A stretch of DNA of 64,000 nt from Mucilaginibacter lappiensis. GTDB taxonomy: Bacteria; Bacteroidota; Bacteroidia; Sphingobacteriales; Sphingobacteriaceae. This document shows, one piece after another, positions 8,297 through 17,460 of this stretch (the first letter of the stretch is position 1; each line of letters starts with the position of its first letter). The notes beneath the pieces were generated by a model that saw nothing but the letters and a program-made list of their open reading frames with translations, made no database searches and had not been told where the DNA came from. A program made the translations under genes and the position numbers. The stretch spans positions 30,035 through 94,034 of the forward strand of contig NZ_FTMG01000016.1 of the NCBI RefSeq assembly GCF_900155965.1, in the 5' to 3' direction.

Positions 8297-9105
8297 AGGA
8301 TACTACTTTTAACGTTGATATTGCTGTTCAGGTTGGCTCGGGTTGCAGATAAAACTTCGCCTGTAGAGGTATTTTGTATAAAGCCAACCACTTCCCAGTT
8401 TTGTGAATTAAAACCTTGAGGAGTCTTGATATGGCTTGTGCCTTTCTTGTCTGCATTTAAGGTAACTGTTTGCAGCTCGCGCACAATCTGTGCATGGGCC
8501 AGGGTACGGCCGCTGTTTTCGCCGGCAGCTACTTTGCTGGTGGCCGATTTTTGTACAAGTGCTATTAATAAGTTGTCTGTTGTCGAGCCTCCGGTTACCT
8601 GGTAATTGATGGCCAGTTTATCTTTATCTTGCTGAACCTGTAAGGCAACGTTTGCTGAAGCTGTACCTGCCAATGCCCCGGAAATGGCATCACGAAGAGC
8701 CGTTTCGTCCGAGCCTATGTATTCGGCCTTCCCATTGATTACAACCTGGGGGGTATAAATTTGCGGGTTGTTGAGCCATTGGCCGTAGGCAACTTGTCGT
8801 TTGGAAAATTCAGCATTGCTGAATACGTCTTTCCAGCCCAGGCGGTTCCAGTAATCAACATGGTAGGCCAGCACGTAAACAGGTTTGTCTTTAAATTCTT
8901 TTTGAATTTTGGCCAAGAGATCATCAGCTGCCGGGCAGCTTGAACAGCCTTCTGACGTAAATAATTCCAGTAGAGCAAATCCTTTTCCGGTAACCGGAGG
9001 ATTGTCTTTTTTAGGAGAAGCTGTTGAAGGATCGATTAAAGCAGCGGTTAACAATACGGAGGCTATCGCGCCCGCACAAAAAGTTAAAATTTTAAGAGTT
9101 TTCAT
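8293..9105 (-). CDS. DUF1223 thioredoxin-like exported protein
   Basis: A 270-residue exported protein of the DUF1223 family, which has a thioredoxin-like fold. After an N-terminal signal or anchor (about residues 1-30) comes FALLELFTSEGCSSCP with the CxxC pair C54/C57, then YHVDYWNRLGW and YTPQVVINGK (the cis-proline region), all typical of the family. The fold and CxxC suggest a periplasmic thiol/disulfide role, but no reaction is established for DUF1223. It is followed by an ATGA-coupled small ORF. The C-terminal third (LLIALVQKSATSK onward) looks like a beta-sandwich extension. Confidence 0.85.
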   Translation of the reverse strand: MKTLKILTFCAGAIASVLLTAALIDPSTASPKKDNPPVTGKGFALLELFTSEGCSSCPAADDLLAKIQKEFKDKPVYVLAYHVDYWNRLGWKDVFSNAEFSKRQVAYGQWLNNPQIYTPQVVINGKAEYIGSDETALRDAISGALAGTASANVALQVQQDKDKLAINYQVTGGSTTDNLLIALVQKSATSKVAAGENSGRTLAHAQIVRELQTVTLNADKKGTSHIKTPQGFNSQNWEVVGFIQNTSTGEVLSATRANLNSNINVKSSIL

Positions 9106-9241
9106 ATCTTCTGATTTTTTTAATTACCTCAAAAGTATTCTCCTAACAGCTGCTTAATTAGTGCAAAAAGGCCCAATTAGTCATAATCCCGGTTCGATTG
9201 GACATTTACAAACGCCAAAATATGGGCGTTACCCATGTGCT

Positions 9242-10003
9242 TTACCTGTTCTCGAGCCAGTTTAAAAAAACAGGTGCTTTCTCTTTATTAATAAGCAATT
9301 TTTCTGGCGTAGGGATAGTGAGCTTTACAAATAGTTTGCGCATAAAGTAATGCTCTACCTCTTTTATCGCGTTGAAATTCACAATATACTGCCGGTTTAG
9401 TCTGAAGAATTGTACGGGCGATAATAAGCTGATGACCTGATCAAGTGACTGATTTAAAGAGTACTCCTGCTGGTCAAAACACATGATAGATGTTGCCTCA
9501 TTCCGGATATAAAAGAAAGCTATACTATCTGTAGATACCGTAGTGTATTTATTATGCTTAAACACCAGGAAACTCTTCTTGCCAGCCGGCTGTGCAATTT
9601 GCGATAACAAGTTACCCAGATCGGGCATAATGCTTTGCTGGAAAAAGTTTTTGAGCTCATCCACCTTTTTGAAAGCATCGGCTATATCGGTTTTTGAAAA
9701 CGGTTTCAGCACATAGTCTACACTGTTGGCTTTAAATGCCTCTAATGAATATTCGTCAAACGCGGTACAAAAGATAATTGGGCAGGTGATCTTAACAGAT
9801 TTGAAAATTTCGAAGCAAAGGCCATCCGAAAGCTGGATGTCCATGAATATGAGGTCAGGCTGTTTGTTTTCAGTCAGATACCTTACCGAACTGTCAATAC
9901 TCTGCAATTGTGCTATCACTTTTGCTTGTGGCCTAACTTCGGCTATCATGTTTTCAAGTGATCTGGCCGCTTTTAATTCGTCTTCAATGATGATAATGTT
10001 CAT
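9242..10003 (-). CDS. LytTR-family response regulator
   Basis: A DNA-binding response regulator of 253 residues. The receiver domain occupies about 1-120, with acidic residues in IIEDE, phospho-acceptor D55 in FMDIQLSDG and conserved K100 in VLKPFS. A LytTR DNA-binding domain follows (about 145-250) with the family pattern FFRLNRQYIVN. The start overlaps the end of the histidine kinase gene by 20 bp, so the pair is coupled and almost certainly cognate. Targets are not evident; LytTR proteins bind direct repeats, which would be the thing to look for upstream of nearby operons. Confidence 0.92.
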   Translation of the reverse strand: MNIIIIEDELKAARSLENMIAEVRPQAKVIAQLQSIDSSVRYLTENKQPDLIFMDIQLSDGLCFEIFKSVKITCPIIFCTAFDEYSLEAFKANSVDYVLKPFSKTDIADAFKKVDELKNFFQQSIMPDLGNLLSQIAQPAGKKSFLVFKHNKYTTVSTDSIAFFYIRNEATSIMCFDQQEYSLNQSLDQVISLLSPVQFFRLNRQYIVNFNAIKEVEHYFMRKLFVKLTIPTPEKLLINKEKAPVFLNWLENR

Positions 10004-11006
10004 GTATTACCGGGAGTTTTATTTTGAATATTTTATTGTCATTAATGATCTCGATCTTTTTGTCTAACAAATGACTGTAGCGCAGGTTAATGTTTTTAAG
10101 ACCAACACCTAGTGAGGATTCCTCATTTCTTTTGGGTTGCAATTGGTTTTCAATAACCAGGTTATCGCCCTCCGCATAAAGCTGGATATGCAAAGGGTGC
10201 TCCAATGATACCACATTATGTTTGATACAATTCTCTATCAACAATTGTAAAGTAAACGGGGGGATAAGACTGCCGAAGTATTTTTCACCAATGGTATTGG
10301 TGAAAGTAAAACCATCCTCAAACCGGGCCTTTAACAAAAAATTATAAGCCTCCACTATTTCCAGTTCTTCTGATAAATGAATCAGGTCCAGCTTTCTGCT
10401 TTCCAGGGTGAAGCGGTAGAAATTGGATAATTTCAGAATAAAATCTACCGAATTTTTATCATGGGTTTCTACCATGGCTTTCAGCGTATTTAAGCTGTTG
10501 AATAAAAAGTGCGGGTTAATTTGCTGTTTCAATAATTCGTATTGCGCCCCCAGGTTATCCGCCTTGGTGCGTTCCAGTTCAATATTAACCTGTTGATTCT
10601 TATAATTTTGATACAACAGGTGTATAAACATATAAAAAACAAGGTTAATGAGTATCCCTCTCACTTCCACCATCAGCACTACCGGGCCAAAATTAATGTG
10701 CGATAGTATGAGTTGCTGTATCGAGGCTAAAGCCAGCATCACACCGATACCGATCAATAAGCTGGTGAGCAGCCGGTAATAAGAAAAGATCCTGTTTGGA
10801 CGATTGGTGACCGGGTTGTCGCGAAGTGTATAGATGTTATAATACCATACAAACAGGGCAAATAAACCGGTAATTGCCGAGTTTACAGCAGCCTCTGCCG
10901 GGTTAAAATGTCGCTCGGCAATTTGAGGAACGGATGATAATAAACCCAGAAAAATTGAACTGACCCATATGATCCCCGGAGATATTTTAAAGCTTTTGTT
11001 TTTCAT
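9984..11006 (-). CDS. LytS/YehU-like sensor histidine kinase (His_kinase family)
   Basis: A membrane histidine kinase of 340 residues. Four transmembrane helices fill about residues 10-130, without a sizeable extracellular loop, so it probably senses a signal in or at the membrane. The phospho-acceptor is H166 in QINPHFLFNSLNTL, the hallmark of the His_kinase (PF06580) group, followed by an ATP-binding domain with LLIENCIKHNV and GVGLKNINLR. It is the first gene of a two-gene operon with the LytTR regulator. The signal is unknown. Confidence 0.92.
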   Translation of the reverse strand: MKNKSFKISPGIIWVSSIFLGLLSSVPQIAERHFNPAEAAVNSAITGLFALFVWYYNIYTLRDNPVTNRPNRIFSYYRLLTSLLIGIGVMLALASIQQLILSHINFGPVVLMVEVRGILINLVFYMFIHLLYQNYKNQQVNIELERTKADNLGAQYELLKQQINPHFLFNSLNTLKAMVETHDKNSVDFILKLSNFYRFTLESRKLDLIHLSEELEIVEAYNFLLKARFEDGFTFTNTIGEKYFGSLIPPFTLQLLIENCIKHNVVSLEHPLHIQLYAEGDNLVIENQLQPKRNEESSLGVGLKNINLRYSHLLDKKIEIINDNKIFKIKLPVIHEHYHH

Positions 11007-11256
11007 TTAGAATAAGTTGTTTTACGGGAACACAGGTGGTTATAAAGCAAAGATAAAGTAAATTATGACCGACTTATTAGCCCATCATCCCAGGCCCTTT
11101 AGTGAAATTACATGTTTTCATTATCCCAGCTATTCTGCTAAACTACAGCCTAAAGCAGGAATCACTAGCCTGTTTATGGTTCAATTAGACATTTTACGTC
11201 TTCAATCGGACTATCGCAACCGTGAATATTCAGGATAATGGGAGAGAGGTAGATTT

Positions 11257-12150
11257 TTACAAACTTGTAAACGCACATAATTGATATGAATCATTCACTT
11301 CACCATATACACAATCAAGCCAATTTTGTAAGGCTACTGTTTCTGAACAAGGGCCGTAGGTGAAAACTTGGATGGTTCTTTTCAGCGATTCTTTTTGCAA
11401 TATTTCCAACACAGTTTGTAAGATCTCTCCTCCAAAAGGAGTATATAGGAAGAATACGGTACCCCGTGAATAGTCTGCCTGGCGGGCGTCTATATTAATA
11501 AATTCAACTTTGGGTAAGTTGAGTTGTGCTACACATGTGTTGGAGTAATTACAATAAGCCGGTTCATATTCAACTCCTTTGGTTGCCGTTCCGTTAATCA
11601 GATTCACCAGAATGGGTACCTGACCCAGGCCTGATCCCAGATCAAAAAAGACATCATCCGGCCCTAAGTTGGCAAGCTCTGCTATCTCCAATATTATTCT
11701 GGCGGGTGTTTTTTGATAAAATACCATTTCCTGCTCCCGCTCCATGGTGGGTTCGGGAACGGCCTGATCTGATAATAAGCTATTCATAAAAACATCCAGG
11801 TTATCGTAACCGATGTTATCTGCCGGATTATCATTGTGCTCAAAATATTCACCGATCATTTTCTTGAATGATGATCCGGTGTACATACCCATTCTGATTT
11901 TTTCTCTGAGCTGCTTAAACAGATTACTATCTATTTTTTCCAGCTCATATTTTACCTTTTCTGCCTCAAGTTTGAGTGACTCCAATTCCTTCCTCTGCTC
12001 TAGGGTTTGCAGCAAGCCGTCAATCCGATCAATGATATGAAAATCAATAAAGTCTATAGCGTTTGCCCGGCTGTTAAAATTGGTTTCTTTATAAAGTGCT
12101 TCGTCCTGTTCTAATGCTTGTATGTCGGCTTGTATTTCTGCTAAAACCAT
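11257..12150 (-). CDS. Class I SAM-dependent methyltransferase with N-terminal coiled coil
   Basis: The N-terminal half (about residues 1-90) is charged and predicted to form a coiled coil (EQRKELESLKLEAEKVKYEL). The C-terminal half has a Rossmann-type methyltransferase core: motif I DLGSGLGQVP (170-179), then the acidic GVEYEP strand and INIDARQADY. The motif and its placement recall DOT1-like and other class I protein methyltransferases, but the substrate cannot be read from the sequence. No partner gene is adjacent. Length is 297 residues. Confidence is high for the fold, low for the substrate. Confidence 0.75.
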   Translation of the reverse strand: MVLAEIQADIQALEQDEALYKETNFNSRANAIDFIDFHIIDRIDGLLQTLEQRKELESLKLEAEKVKYELEKIDSNLFKQLREKIRMGMYTGSSFKKMIGEYFEHNDNPADNIGYDNLDVFMNSLLSDQAVPEPTMEREQEMVFYQKTPARIILEIAELANLGPDDVFFDLGSGLGQVPILVNLINGTATKGVEYEPAYCNYSNTCVAQLNLPKVEFINIDARQADYSRGTVFFLYTPFGGEILQTVLEILQKESLKRTIQVFTYGPCSETVALQNWLDCVYGEVNDSYQLCAFTSL

Positions 12151-12192
12151 TATTTATCGGCTTCTCTGGAATAATAAATTGAAAATGTAAGC

Positions 12193-12594
12193 TTACCAGC
12201 CAAAATTGATGGTTTTTTTAAGATCCGGGTGCAGACTTATAGAGACCGGGCAGGTTAGCGCGGCCAGTTCAAGGATCTTCTTTTCCTGATCGGTGTACTC
12301 CATCGGGAATTTAAAGTTAAGTATAATCTCGGCCACCCTGCGCGGATTGGCCGCCATAACTTTGGAAACATCACATTGGGTATTATCCATATTGATGCCG
12401 TGCGAGCGTGCAGCCAAAGCCATTACCGTTAAAACACATCCGGCTAATGATTCGGCAAGCAGGTCGGTAGGGGAAAAGCCTTCACCTTTTCCATGATTAT
12501 CAGTTGGCGCGTCGGTAATTAGTTTAGAGCCCGATTGCAGGTGAATGGCTTCGGTCTTTAAATCGCCAATATAGGTTGTTGTAATGGTTGCCAT
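12193..12594 (-). CDS. OsmC family protein
   Basis: A 133-residue OsmC-fold protein, likely a small thiol peroxidase or hydroperoxide-binding protein. The two cysteines expected of the family are present in LAGCVLTVMAL and ALTCPVSISL. It has the OsmC spacing (FSPTDLLAESLAGC) rather than the Ohr N-terminal signature, so it is a separate paralogue of the Ohr gene at 6357. It reads divergently from the small exported protein at 12838, and the shared leader holds repeated ACTGGTAT motifs. Confidence 0.88.
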   Translation of the reverse strand: MATITTTYIGDLKTEAIHLQSGSKLITDAPTDNHGKGEGFSPTDLLAESLAGCVLTVMALAARSHGINMDNTQCDVSKVMAANPRRVAEIILNFKFPMEYTDQEKKILELAALTCPVSISLHPDLKKTINFGW

Positions 12595-12670
12595 ATGTTT
12601 AATAATTATTGTAAGTGAAGTTAAGACTTTTAGAAATGCGATTTAAACAGGTTTGATCAACTACCTGAAA

Positions 12671-12732
12671 ACTGGTATAAATAATTCCAAAAATACTGGT
12701 ATTTCCATTGATGTATTTATGAAATAGTTTTG
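12671..12732 (+). promoter_or_regulatory. Candidate promoter with ACTGGTAT direct repeats
   Basis: TAGTTTTG at 12725-12732 matches the Bacteroidota -7 consensus TAnnTTTG, about 105 bp before the gene at 12838. Upstream, ACTGGTAT occurs at 12671-12678 and 12695-12702, spaced 24 bp, and the second copy lies in the near-palindrome AAATACTGGTATTT (12691-12704). The -33 element is poor, which would fit activation by a bound protein. This is a low-confidence prediction. Confidence 0.35.
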
Positions 12733-12837
12733 TATAGTAATTATTGATGTGTAAGATATCCCTATAACCTTAACACATCTAAGGTAGCTATGTAAAGCTA
12801 TCATAATTTATACAGGCATTAACCAAATCAATCCGTC

Positions 12838-13314
12838 ATGAAAAATCTTATCGTTTTAATTTTGCTCTTCGTATTTGCGGGAGCATCAACAGTGAAAGCA
12901 CAGGGCATTATCGACAAAGCAAATAATTTGCTTAACAAAGCAGATAATGCGTCGAGCACAGCAAACCGGGCTGGTGGCACCAGCGACAAAGTTTTAGGGA
13001 TCTTTAAAAAGAAAAAGAAAGTTGATGCAGCTGCAACTGCGCCTGCTAATGCTCTTACTGGATATAAAACAGTTATCACCATAAAAGGTATTACCATGGA
13101 AAACCTCAGGAAGCTGAATGCCAATGTGAAAGCCTGCGCCGGGGTAGATAGCACCAAAATGAAATTTAGCGGTACAGGTTCTATTATTTTAGTAGCTCAT
13201 GCCCACGGCAGTACAGAAGATTTGTTAACTGCCCTGGAGAAAACGTCCAAAGCCATATTTACCGATAAGAATATAGAAGGCATGGAAGACGGGAAGATTG
13301 ATATTGCCCGCTAA
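12838..13314 (+). CDS. Exported protein of unknown function
   Basis: A 158-residue protein with a Sec signal peptide ending VKAQG. A low-complexity polar segment (about 22-70; Asn, Lys and Ala rich, with FKKKKK) leads to a compact C-terminal domain (about 75-150) with TVITIKGITMENLRKLN and SGTGSIILVAHAHG, which looks like an alternating beta-alpha domain. I recognise no named family. The gene is monocistronic, with a candidate promoter upstream and a clear terminator downstream. Confidence 0.65.
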   Translation: MKNLIVLILLFVFAGASTVKAQGIIDKANNLLNKADNASSTANRAGGTSDKVLGIFKKKKKVDAAATAPANALTGYKTVITIKGITMENLRKLNANVKACAGVDSTKMKFSGTGSIILVAHAHGSTEDLLTALEKTSKAIFTDKNIEGMEDGKIDIAR

Positions 13315-13350
13315 ACAATAGCGTGTTTCATAGTCGGTTTTTTTTATAGG

Positions 13351-13378
13351 AAAGCCCCGCGTATTGCGGGGCTTTTTA
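13351..13378. terminator. Intrinsic terminator
   Basis: AAAGCCCCGC and GCGGGGCTTT form a perfect stem with a short loop and a T-run. It lies between convergent genes ending at 13314 and 13397 and has A- and T-runs on both sides, so it may serve both strands. Confidence 0.85.
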
Positions 13379-13396
13379 ATTCTATGATCGTTTAAA

Positions 13397-14347
13397 TTAA
13401 CGGTATATATTCATTTTTTTGAGCCAGGCTTTAAAGTATTTTGGCCATTCCTGCTCAGGAGAACCGGGAGCACCCATGCCCCACCCATGGCCGCCGGTAG
13501 GGAAAAGGTGTATTTCGGCGGGTATCTGATGATTTTGAAGTGCCGCGTACATTAAACGGCTATTTTCTACATTGGAGATAGGATCATCCTCTGCCTGGGC
13601 CAGGAAAGCAGGTGGCGTATGCTCAAGAACATGCAGCTGTACCGAGTAGCGTTTTTGAGCCTCCTTGTCCGGACGTTTACCTATAATTTCTTTCTCCGAA
13701 TGGGTATGGTCATATGGTGGCAGCATAGTTATTACCGGGTAAAGCAGCGCGGCAAAATCGGGACGGGCAGATATACGATCGATGTCATCAACAGGGGGAT
13801 AGAATTGTTCATCAAATGTTGTTGCAGTCATCCCGGCCAGGTGGCCACCTGCCGAAAAGCCCATGATGCCGATGCGGTGGGTATCATATCCGTATTTTTT
13901 TGATAAGCTCCTGATGATACGCATGGCCCGTTGCCCGTCTTCAAAGGGGACATTAGCATTAGTCCAGCCCTCGCCGGGTAAACGATAAATGAGTTCAAAT
14001 GCGGTAATACCTTCAGATTGCAGCCAGTTCGCCGCTGGGGTGCTTTCTTTCCCAGCCTCAATATGCGCATAACCGCCTCCGCTGATCACCAATACAGCTA
14101 TCCCATTTGGATGATCCGGTCGATGAACAATTAACTTTGGTGCTGAAATGTTAGTATAAGAACCTTTGGCACTTATATTTTCGGCTCCTTGCGGGCCTGG
14201 GCCATCCGGAGGTGTACCCCGCCAAAGTGGGATCTCTTCTAATTGAGTAGTGCTTTGTGCAATCGTTATATTGCTGTTAAACAAAAATAGTACAACCGCA
14301 AGGGCACTGATCAAAGGGGATATATTGGATTTGATATGGAGGTTCAT
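13397..14347 (-). CDS. Exported alpha/beta hydrolase (acetyl esterase-like)
   Basis: A 316-residue secreted esterase candidate. After a signal peptide (about 1-30, ending TIAQS) the core shows the oxyanion region VISGGGYAHI, the nucleophile elbow GFSAGG, the acidic residue region AEDDPI and the histidine in PTGGHGWGM. This pattern matches the acetyl-xylan-esterase or BD-FAE-like hydrolases often found in polysaccharide-degrading Bacteroidota. No carbohydrate-active enzymes are adjacent, so a sugar-ester substrate is only an inference. The next gene upstream on the same strand is another exported hydrolase (29-bp gap), and the two are probably cotranscribed. Confidence 0.85.
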   Translation of the reverse strand: MNLHIKSNISPLISALAVVLFLFNSNITIAQSTTQLEEIPLWRGTPPDGPGPQGAENISAKGSYTNISAPKLIVHRPDHPNGIAVLVISGGGYAHIEAGKESTPAANWLQSEGITAFELIYRLPGEGWTNANVPFEDGQRAMRIIRSLSKKYGYDTHRIGIMGFSAGGHLAGMTATTFDEQFYPPVDDIDRISARPDFAALLYPVITMLPPYDHTHSEKEIIGKRPDKEAQKRYSVQLHVLEHTPPAFLAQAEDDPISNVENSRLMYAALQNHQIPAEIHLFPTGGHGWGMGAPGSPEQEWPKYFKAWLKKMNIYR

Positions 14348-14376
14348 AATTAAAAATACGGATATAAACCGGGTAA

Positions 14377-15189
14377 TTATTTCTTTTGGGTTGATTGTGT
14401 AGCAGCTGCAATAATTAATTGGGCTACATCTTCGGGGTGCGATTCAAATACGGAATGACTGGCGCCGGCTATCTCCACCGTGTGGCTATGCGCGCGTTTG
14501 GCATACATACGTTCCAGATCGGGGTTGATGATACGGTCTGATTTGGCTACCATATACCAGCTTGGTTTTACTTTCCAGGCAGGGTTTGCTATAATGGCAT
14601 GAAACACAATATCGGCCGTAGGCATCTGTGAGTTGGCCATGAATTCCGCTTGTTCTTTTGGAAGATCTGCCGAGAAATCTGCATAAAATTTAGATGGCTC
14701 GATATAATCAAATCCATCAGCACCTTTTTGAAGTGATTTATAGGCCGATGGGTAAAGTTTACCGTTACCCGCTTCACTTTCTCCGCTATCAGGTGCATGA
14801 GCGGCAATGTATACCAATCCCGCAACCTTAGGATCATTACCGGCTATGGTAATAATGGCTCCGCCATAACTGTGGGCCACTAAAATACACGGGCCGTTTT
14901 GTTGAGCAATAATTCTTTTAACGGCAGCAACATCACCTTCAAAGGTAGTTAAGGGTTGCTGCACAACGGTTACATGGTAGCCCTTTTTAACCAGTATATT
15001 GTAAACTGGTTTCCACCCGGAGCCGTCTACAAAAGCACCGTGTACCAATACTATATTTTTGATGTTTAGGCTGTTGCTGATGGATGGGGGTAAAATGGTT
15101 GATTTATTGATGATGTTGGCATTTACATTTGAACCGAAAAATATGCTAAAGGCTAGGGCTGTTACGCCGAGTTTAAGGGAGGTTTTCAT
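14377..15189 (-). CDS. Exported alpha/beta hydrolase (salicylate esterase/EstC-like)
   Basis: A 270-residue hydrolase with a signal peptide (ending VNANI). Key motifs are VLVHGAFVDGSGW (oxyanion loop), AHSYGG (serine nucleophile), and GASHSVFESHP (catalytic histidine). The HGAFxDGSxW pattern is typical of the plant salicylate-esterase/EstC-like branch common in bacteria. It heads a two-gene run with the esterase at 13397. The substrate is unknown. Confidence 0.85.
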   Translation of the reverse strand: MKTSLKLGVTALAFSIFFGSNVNANIINKSTILPPSISNSLNIKNIVLVHGAFVDGSGWKPVYNILVKKGYHVTVVQQPLTTFEGDVAAVKRIIAQQNGPCILVAHSYGGAIITIAGNDPKVAGLVYIAAHAPDSGESEAGNGKLYPSAYKSLQKGADGFDYIEPSKFYADFSADLPKEQAEFMANSQMPTADIVFHAIIANPAWKVKPSWYMVAKSDRIINPDLERMYAKRAHSHTVEIAGASHSVFESHPEDVAQLIIAAATQSTQKK

Positions 15190-15340
15190 GGGGTAGATTG
15201 TTATTAAATTATATAGGACAGACGGGTAGGTTAACGAATTGTTATCTAATTTAAGCTTTATGATGCCAGGATGATAAACCTCATCAATTTTGTGTCTGCA
15301 CTATCTGCTATCAGATCCTGGATTTTCCGGTGGTGTTTAT

Positions 15341-16585
15341 TTAATCCGTTTTTAATCGCTTCACAATCCAGGGCAGGGTAAGACCCTGACCAATAAGAGT
15401 AAACAGAACTACCACTACCGAAATGAAGATGATAGCATGGCGCTCCGGAAAGGGACTGCCATCGGCTAAAGTTACAGGCAAACCAATAGCTATGGCCAAT
15501 GATACAATACCCCGCATACCCGACCAGCTAATGATCAGGCTGTTCTTCATATCCAACAGGGCATCTTCGGTTATTTTGCCTTTGCCTTTTTGAAAGGCCC
15601 GCTGCAAATTTATCCGTTGTAAAAACACACGGGCCATGCGTAGCAGCAAGGCAATAACGGTTATGATAAAGGCATAACCGATATAAGCCAGTATCTGGTT
15701 GTTGCTAAGTCCTTTTATTACCTGCGGAAACTGTAGGCCTATCAGAATAAAGATCAAGCCGTTCAATAAAAAAATGATGATATCCCAGATAGATTTGGAT
15801 TGTTTTTTCAAGGCATCAGGGAATACTTTGTTGCTGAAACGCGCAATACTTAAACCCATAATCACTACCGCTATGACACCCGAAACATGCAGATCTTCGG
15901 CAACCAGGTAGGTTACAAAGGGCATCAGCAGCATAAAACTAATGGTTACTAAACTGTTAGTATGTACCTGCTTAAGGATAAAGGCCAGAATTTTACCCAT
16001 GACCACGCCAATCACAAATCCACCGGCCATCAATATGATAAATTGCAAGGAAGCTTTCCAGAATACAAAGGCAGTGCCTGTTACCGCGGCAACCGCAAAG
16101 CGATAGGCAACCAATGCCGAGGCATCATTCACCAGGCTTTCGCCTTCCAATATGGTGTTGGTATTGTGGGTAAGTCCTAAACCTTTAGTAATGCTCATGG
16201 CCGCCACCGCGTCTGTAGCCGAAAGTATAGCACCAAGCACAAAGGAAAGCGGCCAGGTCATACCGGGTATCATATAATGGGCAGCTATCGCGATACCGCA
16301 GGTGGTAATAAACACCAGCGAAATAGCCAAAGTGCCTATCGTATTGATATTAGTTTTAAAAGTTTGGAACGATATATTGAATGCCGCATCGTACAATAGC
16401 GGCGGTAAAAATATCAGGAAAACGATCTCGGGATTGAGCTCTATATCCGGTATCTGGGGTGTAAACCCTACGGCAATACCGGCAACAATCAACAGTACAG
16501 GATAAGGAAGCTTGATCTTATCGGCAATAGCCGAAAGACCAATCATCACGGCAAGAATAAATATAACAATGCTGTAATTCTCCAT
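15341..16585 (-). CDS. CPA1-family Na+/H+ antiporter
   Basis: An inner membrane cation/proton antiporter of 414 residues with about twelve hydrophobic helices. It keeps the ion-binding motifs of the NhaP/NHE group: SATDAVAAM (D125) and the ND motif in EGESLVNDASALV (N153, D154). The protein ends shortly after the last helix, so it lacks the long cytoplasmic regulatory tail of some relatives. It probably exports Na+ (or K+) in exchange for protons and controls pH and salt balance. It is monocistronic; ion preference is not readable from the sequence. Confidence 0.9.
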   Translation of the reverse strand: MENYSIVIFILAVMIGLSAIADKIKLPYPVLLIVAGIAVGFTPQIPDIELNPEIVFLIFLPPLLYDAAFNISFQTFKTNINTIGTLAISLVFITTCGIAIAAHYMIPGMTWPLSFVLGAILSATDAVAAMSITKGLGLTHNTNTILEGESLVNDASALVAYRFAVAAVTGTAFVFWKASLQFIILMAGGFVIGVVMGKILAFILKQVHTNSLVTISFMLLMPFVTYLVAEDLHVSGVIAVVIMGLSIARFSNKVFPDALKKQSKSIWDIIIFLLNGLIFILIGLQFPQVIKGLSNNQILAYIGYAFIITVIALLLRMARVFLQRINLQRAFQKGKGKITEDALLDMKNSLIISWSGMRGIVSLAIAIGLPVTLADGSPFPERHAIIFISVVVVLFTLIGQGLTLPWIVKRLKTD

Positions 16586-16773
16586 AAAAGGCTTTATACT
16601 ACCTGCTCTTGGTCATAAATGTAAACAATAAATTTATCAGCCCCCAAAAGCCTAAAATATCTTCATTATAGGGGCTGTAAACCCAAAAATCATGCAAACT
16701 TCATTTATAATATGATTCTTTGAATAAAAAAAGGATTATTATCTTATAGCGTGTTAATAGTGAGGTATTTAAA

Positions 16774-17454
16774 ATGGGAAATATTTTTTTAGTAGAGGAT
16801 GAAAGCAAGGTTGCCGCATTTGTTTCAAAAGGGCTGGAAGAGAATGGTTATAACGCCACAGTAGCCGGCGATGGCGCATCTGCCCAAAAAATTATCGATA
16901 CACACAGCTTTGATATTATTATCCTGGATGTGATGCTGCCCGATATAAGCGGGATTGAACTATGCCGTCAGTTCAGAAAGGCAGGTGTTAATATCCCAAT
17001 TCTTATTTTAACAGCGCTGGATAATGTAAATAACAAGGTAAAAGGCTTACAGGCCGGTGCAGACGATTACCTGGTGAAACCTTTCCATTTTAGTGAATTA
17101 TTGGCCCGTATTGAGGCCCTGTTACGCAGGTTTAAACGATCACAAACCGATGAGCAAATGATCTCTTTCGGCGATCTGAATCTGGATACCTGGAGTAAAA
17201 CTGCAGAGCGTGAAGGGGTGCAGATCACTTTAACCGCCAAGGAGTATACCTTGCTGGAACTGTTTATGCGCCATCCTAACAAAACATTGTCAAGAGAATA
17301 TATTGCCGAAAAGGTTTGGAGCATTGAGTTTGATACGGGAACCAATTTTATAGATGTTTACGTAAACTACCTGCGTAAAAAAATAGAAAAAGGCTTTAGC
17401 AGCAAATTAATTTATACCATTATAGGAATGGGCTATATCATGAAAGATGCTTAA
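16774..17454 (+). CDS. OmpR-family response regulator of the metal efflux locus
   Basis: A 226-residue regulator: receiver domain (1-120) with phospho-acceptor D52 in ILDVMLPDISG and K102 in YLVKPF, then a winged-helix DNA-binding domain (about 130-225; LTAKEYTLLELF, VDVYVNYLRKKI). It is 6 bp from its histidine kinase and next to an HME-RND efflux operon, so it resembles CusR/CzcR systems. OmpR-type regulators bind direct repeats spaced about 11 bp, and just such repeats lie at 18822-18859 before the efflux genes. Confidence 0.92.
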   Translation: MGNIFLVEDESKVAAFVSKGLEENGYNATVAGDGASAQKIIDTHSFDIIILDVMLPDISGIELCRQFRKAGVNIPILILTALDNVNNKVKGLQAGADDYLVKPFHFSELLARIEALLRRFKRSQTDEQMISFGDLNLDTWSKTAEREGVQITLTAKEYTLLELFMRHPNKTLSREYIAEKVWSIEFDTGTNFIDVYVNYLRKKIEKGFSSKLIYTIIGMGYIMKDA

Positions 17455-17460
17455 ACTGTT

